Below are positions 15,249 through 22,096 of a DNA stretch of 26,109 nucleotides, piece after piece (position 1 is the first letter of the stretch; every line of letters begins with the position of its first letter). The notes below the pieces were generated by a model. It saw only the letters and a program-made list of their open reading frames with translations. It was not told where the DNA came from and ran no database searches. The position numbers and the translations under genes are program-made. The stretch comes from Anaerolineae bacterium (lineage in GTDB: Bacteria; Chloroflexota; Anaerolineae; Aggregatilineales; Phototrophicaceae), in assembly GCA_028284565.1 (NCBI GenBank), contig JANQRM010000193.1, forward strand, positions 1 to 26,109, in the 5' to 3' direction.

Positions 15249-16577
15249 ATGAGCAATATTCAAGCCCGTACCCCAAAAGGATTCCGTGATTTTTTGCCGT
15301 CAGAGATGCTTAAGCGTGAGTATGTCTTTGGTGTGGTTGAAGAGGTGTTTCAATTGTATGGATTCGAGCCATTGGGAACGCCAGTCTTAGAATTGCGCGA
15401 AACTTTGTTTGGCAAATATGGAGAAGATGCCGAGAAGCTGATTTATGAAGCACAACATGGACGCAGTAGCAAGGATTCGCTGGCGATGCGCTATGACTTG
15501 ACTGTGCCTCTGGCGCGGGTGGTGGCGGAACATGAACACGAATTGACACTTCCCTTCAAGCGGTATCACATTGCTCCTGTATGGCGTGGAGATCGTCCGC
15601 AAAAAGGGCGGTATCGAGAGTTCTTTCAATGCGATGCAGACATCGTGGGAGTCGCGGGCATGGAAGCCGATGCGGAGATTATAAGCCTGCTCGTGACCGT
15701 GTATGACCGCTTACGCCTGCCAAATTACACAATTAAAATCAATAGTCGGCAACTCCTCACGGGGGTGGGCGTGTATTCGGGTGTGCCAGATGACCAACTG
15801 CCAGATTTGTATCGGAGTGTGGATAAGTTCGACAAAATTGGGGCAGAGGGTGTGCAAAAAGAACTTGTCGAGCGGGGCATTGCCGATGATGTTGTCAAGC
15901 GCATGATGGAATTGATTCAAGCCAAATATGAAGGTCGGGAGAACATCGACTATATCAAGAGCGTGATGGGTGATATCCCCGAAGCCAAAGCGGGAATTCA
16001 AGAACTCTATGATTTGGCAGACAATTTGGATGCGCTCGGTGTCCCCGAATCCACATATGAGTTTGATTATACGATGGTGCGGGGCTTGGGCTATTATACG
16101 GGTCCCATTTATGAAACACTCATCGACGAACCGAATTTAGGAAGCATCACAGGGGGCGGGCGTTACGACAAGCTCATCGGTCTGTTCCGTAAAGAAAGCC
16201 TGCCGACGACAGGGATGGCATTGGGCATCGAGCGCATTATTGACATCATGGATGAACTCGAATTGTATCCATCGTCGATTGGTGGGACAGTGGTTCAAGT
16301 GCTGGTGACTGTGTTTGGGGATGATACCAAAACGGAGTCGATGAAGCTGGTATCAGAACTGCGTCGAGGGGGTATCCGTACCGAGTTGTTTATGGATGAT
16401 AAGAAGCTGGGCAAGCAATTCGGACACGCTGATAAGAAGGGAATCCCGGTGGTGGCGATTTTGGGGTCACAAGAAATCGAGGATGGGATTGTCAAATTCA
16501 AACGCCTAGCTGATGGCGAAGAAATCAGCGTCAAGCGTGAAGACATAACGGCTGAAGTGCAATCGTTATTATCATGA
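15249..16577 (+). CDS. hisS: Histidine-tRNA ligase
   Basis: This 442-residue class II aminoacyl-tRNA synthetase charges tRNA-His in the cytoplasm. It shows the N-terminal ARTPKGFRDFLP, motif 2 (PVWRGDRPQKGRYREFFQCDADI, about residues 110-132), the His-specific RGLGYYTGPIYE (about 277-288), GGGRYDKLIG, and motif 3 (TGMALGIERI, about 319-328). The C-terminal anticodon-binding domain (about 345-442) is complete. AAGGAG at 15238-15243 is well placed before the ATG. The gene has its own promoter and a 157-base leader that carries a His-codon peptide and a terminator, implying control by the supply of charged tRNA-His. Confidence 0.97.
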   Translation: MSNIQARTPKGFRDFLPSEMLKREYVFGVVEEVFQLYGFEPLGTPVLELRETLFGKYGEDAEKLIYEAQHGRSSKDSLAMRYDLTVPLARVVAEHEHELTLPFKRYHIAPVWRGDRPQKGRYREFFQCDADIVGVAGMEADAEIISLLVTVYDRLRLPNYTIKINSRQLLTGVGVYSGVPDDQLPDLYRSVDKFDKIGAEGVQKELVERGIADDVVKRMMELIQAKYEGRENIDYIKSVMGDIPEAKAGIQELYDLADNLDALGVPESTYEFDYTMVRGLGYYTGPIYETLIDEPNLGSITGGGRYDKLIGLFRKESLPTTGMALGIERIIDIMDELELYPSSIGGTVVQVLVTVFGDDTKTESMKLVSELRRGGIRTELFMDDKKLGKQFGHADKKGIPVVAILGSQEIEDGIVKFKRLADGEEISVKREDITAEVQSLLS

Positions 16578-16779
16578 CAGGACTCGTTGCTTCCCTTGCT
16601 GATGATTATCATCTATAAGTTGTACATTTTCACAACTTTCAACAGCTATTTTATCTGCTCCATCTATCTTAAAAGGATGACAATAGCGTAAATTCGCTGT
16701 GTAGGAATAGTCAAATCAACGGATGGGAAAATGATTAATTACGATTTAGATTAATGGACTTATCAAGTAGTTTCTTTGG

Positions 16780-17295
16780 TCAGCCGTTTTCAACCCAACC
16801 AATAACAACTGCGTTGGATTCAGCGTAATTCAATGACAAAATGTTTGCGAGGTTAGCTGTTTCTGTATCAAAAACGTATACATTTGTGTCGGCTTCAACA
16901 TAATCATATACAGTGAATGCGAAGTATCGACCACTACTATACCATCCACTGCGGCTCATGAGATATTGCCCATTTTCTTCATCAAGACAACTCTCTATCA
17001 AGTCAGCAAATTGCCAAACAGCCATCCGAGTATTGAAGCTATCCAAATCTCTTGCTTGAACCTGAAAGGCTATTGAGGTCATATCTTGAGATACAGTGGG
17101 AGCATTTAGCCTAAAATGCTCACCCACATTAGTTATTGTTTCAAGCGTATCATCTTGAAGTGAGAACTTAAGCCAGTTCAATTCATCATTCCTAATCAAG
17201 AAATGATCTCGGTCAATCCAAGTAAAGGCTCTATTCACAGCTATCCACGCTATAGGCAGTTCTATTTTGGATATTATTAATTGCCCAGAATCCAA
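16780..17295 (-). pseudogene. C-terminal part of frameshifted exported beta-propeller protein
   Basis: This fragment (171 residues from a TTG) continues the upstream minus-strand ORF in another frame. Reading its frame further back, it encodes SFYEFPRYTSNITFWDLDSGQ, which joins smoothly to the upstream fragment ending SRGAF. Adding one T to the run at 17337-17340 (plus-strand AAAA) restores a single frame. Its repeats (SQDMTSIAFQVQ, MAVWQFADL, YVFDTETANLANI) are propeller-like blades. It has no signal peptide of its own and is unlikely to be an independent gene. The alternatives are a sequencing error or slippage at the homopolymer. Confidence 0.65.
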
Positions 17296-17306
17296 ATCCC
17301 AAAAGG

Positions 17307-17930
17307 TTATGTTACTTGTATATCGCGGAAATTCATAAAAGCTCCGCGTGAGAAATCGGAGTTGTATTCAATATGCCAGTCCCCTCTTGCACTCTCCTGT
17401 CTAGTCTCTTGAACAGGGATCGGTATATTTGCTCTATGATTCTTTGCTTCAAGACGGTCAATATCAATTATGGTGTATTGTTGCTCTCTCGCAGAGCTAA
17501 CGAATCCTATCCTCTTTTCGTCTATCCAACGTAAATCGACAACTTGTGTAATGTTGGGAGTACTCCCAGCAAAGACTTCAATCTCGCTATCTTCACCTAA
17601 ATCTAAAACCATTATTCTGAATTCTCTACCATTTGGAACAGATTCATCAGTTTCTATTAACCTGTATGCTAATTGATTTGAATTGGGACTTAAAGTCAAT
17701 TGAAACGCACTGATTGGTATTCTGATACCTGTATCAATTGCTTCATCTTCAAGAAAACTGTATCGCCAGATTTGTTGCTCTTCGTTTGTTGGTATGACGA
17801 GAAGTAAATGTTGGCTTGTATCAGCCTCTTCATATCCACAGCTTTCTTGTGCAAAACTTAGAGATATTGTGACCAACAGCATAGAAATTATAGAAAGTTT
17901 AGTAGTCAGTTTTATCATTCCACAATTCAT
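17307..17930 (-). pseudogene. N-terminal part of frameshifted exported beta-propeller protein
   Basis: The frame extends back to 18020, but the likely start is the ATG at 17930 or 17918, giving a signal peptide (MIKLTTKLSIISMLLVTISLSFA, cut before QES). A lone Cys in ESCGYEE follows. Blade-like repeats come next: HLLLVIPTNEEQQIWRYSF, LSPNSNQLAYRL, EFRIMVLDLGEDS, VVDLRWIDEKRIGFVSS, YTIIDIDRL, and GDWHIEYNSDFSRGAF. The frame then shifts and stops 30 bases later. The intact protein would be about 380 residues and exported, similar in type to the propeller protein at 10685-11641. The region is AT-rich. Function is unknown. Confidence 0.65.
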
Positions 17931-18143
17931 AATATGAAACAGCTTTGTGTTTATTCTTCTAGCGAGTTTATCCCGATGCACGACCCAAAAACCAGCAATT
18001 GTATTTGATTCTAGTGTCATCTTATTATAATCGGAGAGTTGTGATGCCTATCCTAATTTCGGGTTGCCCCATATTCTGTAACCCGAATAGTAGAGTATTT
18101 CTATGCTCTCAATCAAATTCTACTGTGCATTTCCCCTTTCACA

Positions 18144-18172
18144 TGGAGAAACGTTTAAGGAAACGTTAGAAT
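18144..18172 (+). promoter_or_regulatory. malQ promoter with two LacI-type operator-like sites
   Basis: TGGAGA (18144-18149) and TAGAAT (18167-18172) are spaced 17 bases and form a plausible promoter. Between and over them lie AAACGTTT (18149-18156, a perfect palindrome with central CG) and AAACGTTA (18161-18168). Together they also make the 18-base inverted repeat AACGTTT-AAGG-AAACGTT (18150-18167). Central-CG palindromes of this kind are typical LacI/MalR-family operators, which would fit repression of a maltodextrin gene. Confidence 0.5.
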
Positions 18173-18210
18173 AGGGTCATTTAGTGAAAATTACGCTTTA
18201 GAGGCACAAA

Positions 18211-19746
18211 ATGACCTTATTTCCGCGCGCGAGTGGCGTGTTACTTCATCCGACTTCTTTACCCGGACGCTATGGCATTGGTGATTTAGGTGATACAGCC
18301 TATCGCTTTGTGGATTGGCTGGAAGCCTATGGACAGACTATCTGGCAAGTCTTGCCATTGGGTCCGACGAGTTATGGTGATTCCCCCTATCAAACTTTAT
18401 CGGCATTTGCAGGCAATCCGAATCTCATCAGCTTTGACAGGTTACGCGAGGCAGGGTATCTGACGGATGACGATTTAGGCGATGTCCCCGACTTCCCATC
18501 TGATGCTGTTGATTATGGCTGGGTGATTGATTATCACAACAACATCTTGCGTCTTGCCTTTGAGCGATTTCGTGAAAGTGGGGATACAGAAGCCTATCAA
18601 GTATGGTGTGCTGAGAATACCTTTTGGCTAGATGATTTTACTCTCTTTGTCGCACTTAAAAATAAGAACGGGGGTCGTCCATGGGTGGAATGGGATGAAG
18701 GAGAAGCTCTACGGGATGAGTCAACCCTCCAATCAGCAGGAGTCGAACTGACGGATGCTATCCACGAACAACGCTTTCGTCAGTGGGTCTTTCATGAGCA
18801 ATGGCTTGCACTGAAAGACTATGCCAATGAGAAAGGAATTCGTCTCTTTGGCGATATTCCCATCTTCGTGGCGCATGATAGCTCGGATGTGTGGGCGCAC
18901 CGTGACCGCTACACTCTTGATGAACGGGGTAACCCGATATTCATTGCTGGCGTGCCACCGGATTATTTTAGTCCGACAGGGCAACGTTGGGGCAATCCGC
19001 TTTACAAATGGGATGTGATGAAGGCAGGCGGTTATAAGTGGTGGATCGAACGTTTCCAAGCGATTTTGAGTCTGGTAGATTACATTCGAATTGACCATTT
19101 CCGTGGCTTTGAAGCCTATTGGGAGATTCCAGCATCGGAAGAGACCGCAATAAATGGGACATGGCAACCGGGTCCTGCCGAAGACTTTTTCCATGCGGTA
19201 AAAGATGCGCTGGGAGAATTGCCGATTATCGCGGAGGACTTGGGGGTGATTACGGAAGGTGTGGAAGCCTTGCGCGATGGGTTCAATCTGCCGGGGATGA
19301 AGGTGCTTCAATTTGCATGGAGCGACCCGACAAATCCCTTCTTGCCTCATCAACATCCAGTGAACTCCGTCGTCTATAGCGGAACGCATGATAACAACAC
19401 GACGGTTGGCTGGTGGTTAGATGAACTGGCGGAGGATGGCAAGCAATTCATACAAGATTATTTGGGCAAAGAGATTCATGAAATCAATTGGACGCTGATT
19501 CAACACGGGATGATGTCACCAGCGCATACCTTTATTATGCCGATGCAAGATATTCTGGGATTGGGGTCAGAGGGGCGGATGAACACACCGGGCAATCCGG
19601 CTGGCAATTGGACATGGCGATTTACAGACGATGCCTATGAGAATCCGGGCAAAGACCGTCTGGCACATCTAACGTGGTTGTATCAACGACGCGCCGACCA
19701 ACAAGAGAAGCAATATGGTGACGCGGCGGCATCTCCTAAACAGTAA
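18211..19746 (+). CDS. malQ: 4-alpha-glucanotransferase (amylomaltase)
   Basis: This is a 511-residue GH77 enzyme of normal length. It transfers alpha-1,4-glucan segments between maltodextrins, releasing glucose, in the cytoplasm. Visible motifs are GVLLHPTSLPGRYGIGDLG at the start, WQVLPLGPTSYGDSPYQ, LFGDIPIFVAHDSSDVW, and the GH77 loop GVPPDYFSPTGQRWGNP. The catalytic nucleophile Asp is in IRIDHFRGF (about D295), the acid/base Glu in IIAEDLG (about E341), and the third Asp in SGTHDNNT (about D394). A GAGG ribosome site lies six bases before the ATG. The operator-like repeats upstream suggest sugar-responsive control. No glycogen or maltose transport genes are adjacent. Confidence 0.97.
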   Translation: MTLFPRASGVLLHPTSLPGRYGIGDLGDTAYRFVDWLEAYGQTIWQVLPLGPTSYGDSPYQTLSAFAGNPNLISFDRLREAGYLTDDDLGDVPDFPSDAVDYGWVIDYHNNILRLAFERFRESGDTEAYQVWCAENTFWLDDFTLFVALKNKNGGRPWVEWDEGEALRDESTLQSAGVELTDAIHEQRFRQWVFHEQWLALKDYANEKGIRLFGDIPIFVAHDSSDVWAHRDRYTLDERGNPIFIAGVPPDYFSPTGQRWGNPLYKWDVMKAGGYKWWIERFQAILSLVDYIRIDHFRGFEAYWEIPASEETAINGTWQPGPAEDFFHAVKDALGELPIIAEDLGVITEGVEALRDGFNLPGMKVLQFAWSDPTNPFLPHQHPVNSVVYSGTHDNNTTVGWWLDELAEDGKQFIQDYLGKEIHEINWTLIQHGMMSPAHTFIMPMQDILGLGSEGRMNTPGNPAGNWTWRFTDDAYENPGKDRLAHLTWLYQRRADQQEKQYGDAAASPKQ

Positions 19747-19752
19747 TTATAT

Positions 19753-20562
19753 TTAGGCATCCACAAGCAAATTAACGCGCAATGACCATGCGATATGCAA
19801 GGCTTTGAGGAAGTCTTTCAAATCTGCAATCGTGCGGTCATCGCCTGCTTCAGGTTCGAGCAAGAAGGGGTGTTTGTCTGCATCGGCATCGGCAGAAGTG
19901 ATGTTCATAATGGCTTTGGCTTCAAGGTCGCGGCCAATGGCATGGAGGAAGAGAAGGAGTATCCCTGCATGGTTAGGAATGATATTGCCGACAGAGAGGA
20001 ACATCTCAAAGAGTTGGTCACCATTGATTTGTACCTCGCCTAAGCGACGTTTGCCAGCGGTCTCGGCTTCAAAATAGATTCGACTGCCCTCTTCATCGAC
20101 AGTCTCCCGCAGATGTTGAATATCTTTGCCATCGTAGCCGAATTCGCTGATGCCTTGCTTGAGGAGCAACCAGACAAGGGGTTCATCGGGAACAGGCAGG
20201 CGATTGAGCAACCATGCTTCGCCCTTTGCAGAGATGGGGTATTGCATAAAGCCCATACAGCCGAAGGGTTGTCCAGTGCGGTTGGCGGGACAGCCTTGAC
20301 AATGATGTTCGACTTCGCGCAATGCTTCCGCTTCATCTAAGAGATATTGCACAATAATGACTTCGCGGATTTCTTCGCCTTCGGGGGTATTGCGGATGTA
20401 TTCAAAGCCCATTTCTGATGGGGGGCGCGCATCGCCAGCTTCACGGAAGAGGCGAATGATGGTTTGGGCGCGGTCACGTCCCTTGATGCGCTCTAAGATG
20501 CCTTCTGTGCCAAAGGTCTGTTTGGGGATACAATCGTAGCCAATGATATGGTCAATTGCCAT
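19753..20562 (-). CDS. Conserved hypothetical with C-x2-CPAN-x6-FGC motif
   Basis: This is a 269-residue soluble protein ending six bases from the malQ stop. Its most striking part is HHCQGCPANRTGQPFGCMGFMQYPIS (residues 86-111), with C88, C91 and C102, and a further C11 near the start. That arrangement could bind zinc or an Fe-S cluster. The rest is mixed helix and strand, with an acidic patch SADADADKHPF and LLFLHAIGRDLEAKAIM. I recall similar CPAN/FGC proteins as uncharacterised in Chloroflexota and planctomycetes but know no function. No signal peptide or membrane segment is visible. Confidence 0.8.
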   Translation of the reverse strand: MAIDHIIGYDCIPKQTFGTEGILERIKGRDRAQTIIRLFREAGDARPPSEMGFEYIRNTPEGEEIREVIIVQYLLDEAEALREVEHHCQGCPANRTGQPFGCMGFMQYPISAKGEAWLLNRLPVPDEPLVWLLLKQGISEFGYDGKDIQHLRETVDEEGSRIYFEAETAGKRRLGEVQINGDQLFEMFLSVGNIIPNHAGILLLFLHAIGRDLEAKAIMNITSADADADKHPFLLEPEAGDDRTIADLKDFLKALHIAWSLRVNLLVDA

Positions 20563-20633
20563 GGGATGCTTTCTGTTTTCGTTTAGGGAAACTATTCTAC
20601 CGTTTGCGATGGGGGGTTCAATGGGGAAACGGG

Positions 20634-20659
20634 TGTTAGTTTTTGGTTGTTAGTTTTTG
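20634..20659. repeat. Tandem 12-base direct repeat
   Basis: TGTTAGTTTTTG occurs at 20634-20645 and again at 20648-20659, a 14-base period. It lies just after the stop of the orphan gene on the minus strand. The purpose is unknown; it may be slippage-derived. Confidence 0.5.
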
Positions 20660-20668
20660 TGATTGAGT

Positions 20669-21073
20669 TTATCTTGAGGCGTGACATTTCGCTGTGTTAG
20701 CCAATATCTGCAACTCGATTTTATCGGCTGTTGTTCCTCCGCAAAGAATAAAGTGTTCCAATATTTCATCATCTGAGAAGTCGGCATATTGTTTGAATTG
20801 TCGAGCTAAAGTCATGCACTTAGCTGGCGATTCTAGTCGGAAGTGTGCATTCTCCCAATGCCCGCAAATTTGCATAAACTGGACAACACTAAAGGTAATC
20901 TTGTAATGGACATCAAACCCAATTGTTGTGCCAACTGTTATTTCTAACCGTCGTAAACTCGCTTGATAATTGCTAACCAAATACGCAGACGATTTCGAGT
21001 TATCGATTTCAAATACGTTTTCAATTGGATAAGATTGATTAGGATATTGATATTTGAGCGTCACGACAACCAT
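20669..21073 (-). CDS. Orphan hypothetical protein, 134 residues
   Basis: This is a soluble, mixed alpha/beta protein that I do not recognise. Notable stretches are SYPIENVFEIDNSKSSAYLVSNYQ, RRLEITVGTTIGFDVHYKITFSVVQFMQICGHWENAHF, CMTLARQFKQYADFSDDEILEHF, and a Cys near each end of the last third. It has neither a signal peptide nor a membrane segment. It is AT-rich relative to cdsA and has no clear ribosome site. The amino-acid composition is that of a real globular protein, and no competing frame is better. Small size and lack of neighbours leave its role open. Confidence 0.6.
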   Translation of the reverse strand: MVVVTLKYQYPNQSYPIENVFEIDNSKSSAYLVSNYQASLRRLEITVGTTIGFDVHYKITFSVVQFMQICGHWENAHFRLESPAKCMTLARQFKQYADFSDDEILEHFILCGGTTADKIELQILANTAKCHASR

Positions 21074-21160
21074 TTATCGAATGATGTGTTTTACTTATTG
21101 TACTCAAGTTGTTCTATTGTCAATTAATTCTCTGTGTTCTCTGAGTCTCTATGGTGAAAT

Positions 21161-21994
21161 ATGACTCCAACCACACCTGCGAAATCTGACCTTTCGACCC
21201 GTGTTATTACGGCGGTGGTGTTGCTTCCGATTGTGTTGACGGCAACTGGGGTCGGCGATTGGGCATTTGCAATTGTGGGCATGTTTATTGCAGGGATTGG
21301 CACACTTGAATTTGTGACACTCGGACATCTGCCACATCATCGAGTCGGGTTGATTGTTGGCGTGTTGGCAGGACTAGCAGTCACGCTTTCCTTTCAGGTG
21401 AACATGCCCATGCTGTGGCAAATCGGGCTGTTGCTGGGCTTACTAGTGACATTTGCTATGCATCTCATCCTCTCGCGCAAGTGGCGACAGAGCATCAATC
21501 ATAGCGTGTTCGTGGTGACGGGGATTCTGTATGTGGCGTTTCCGGCGGGATTTTTGATCTGGGTGCGTGGACGAGAAGATGGATTAATCTGGATACTGGC
21601 TATCTTCTTAGCGACTTGGTGTACGGATACCGTTGCGTATTTCGCAGGTCGATTCTTCGGACGGCACAAATTAGCTCCCAAAATCTCGCCCAAGAAGACA
21701 GTAGAGGGGGCAATTGGAGGAATCGTCGGGGGGATTATACCGACTCTGTTATTGCTCATGGCAACGGATTTGTTGACCTTTGGTAGTTTAATCGTCGTTG
21801 TCCTCGCCCCTCTCATGGCAATTGCGGGGGACTTGCTGGAGTCGATGTTAAAGCGTCGCTTCAAGGTGAAGGACTCGTTTATCCCCGGTTTGAACATCTT
21901 CCCCGGACATGGGGGTGTCTTAGACCGTGTGGACTCGCTTTTGGCAGTAACCACCCTGTTTTATGCGTATTTGATCGTTATTGGCGCATCCTGA
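21161..21994 (+). CDS. cdsA: Phosphatidate cytidylyltransferase
   Basis: This 277-residue integral membrane enzyme makes CDP-diacylglycerol from CTP and phosphatidate, the branch point of phospholipid synthesis. About seven or eight membrane segments are visible. The C-terminal CDP-alcohol signature reads S228-M-L-K-R-R-F-K-V-K-D, then PGHGGVLDRVDS (P248 to about S259). WCTDTVAYFAGRFFGRHKLAPKISPKKTVEGAIGG is the expected preceding loop. The spacing between KD and PGHGG is nine residues, about four longer than the usual signature, while the catalytic Lys/Asp/His residues remain. It is not flanked by uppS or dxr, its usual partners elsewhere. Confidence 0.93.
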   Translation: MTPTTPAKSDLSTRVITAVVLLPIVLTATGVGDWAFAIVGMFIAGIGTLEFVTLGHLPHHRVGLIVGVLAGLAVTLSFQVNMPMLWQIGLLLGLLVTFAMHLILSRKWRQSINHSVFVVTGILYVAFPAGFLIWVRGREDGLIWILAIFLATWCTDTVAYFAGRFFGRHKLAPKISPKKTVEGAIGGIVGGIIPTLLLLMATDLLTFGSLIVVVLAPLMAIAGDLLESMLKRRFKVKDSFIPGLNIFPGHGGVLDRVDSLLAVTTLFYAYLIVIGAS

Positions 21995-22096
21995 TGGCTT
22001 TTTTCTCCATTCATTAAGGGGTCAGTGGTTGTAGCGATTATTGTTATTCATTACAATAAAGTTGTGCGTTCATCTATATTTTGTGATAGGTATCAA

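Noticed and set aside
18060..18085. CGGGTT...AACCCG inverted repeat upstream of malQ
   Set aside because: A 6-bp stem with a 14-base loop and no T-run or link to a promoter element is weak enough to be chance.
18733..19389. 218-codon minus-strand frame inside malQ
   Set aside because: It is antisense to catalytic motifs of malQ and its product shows no recognisable domain.
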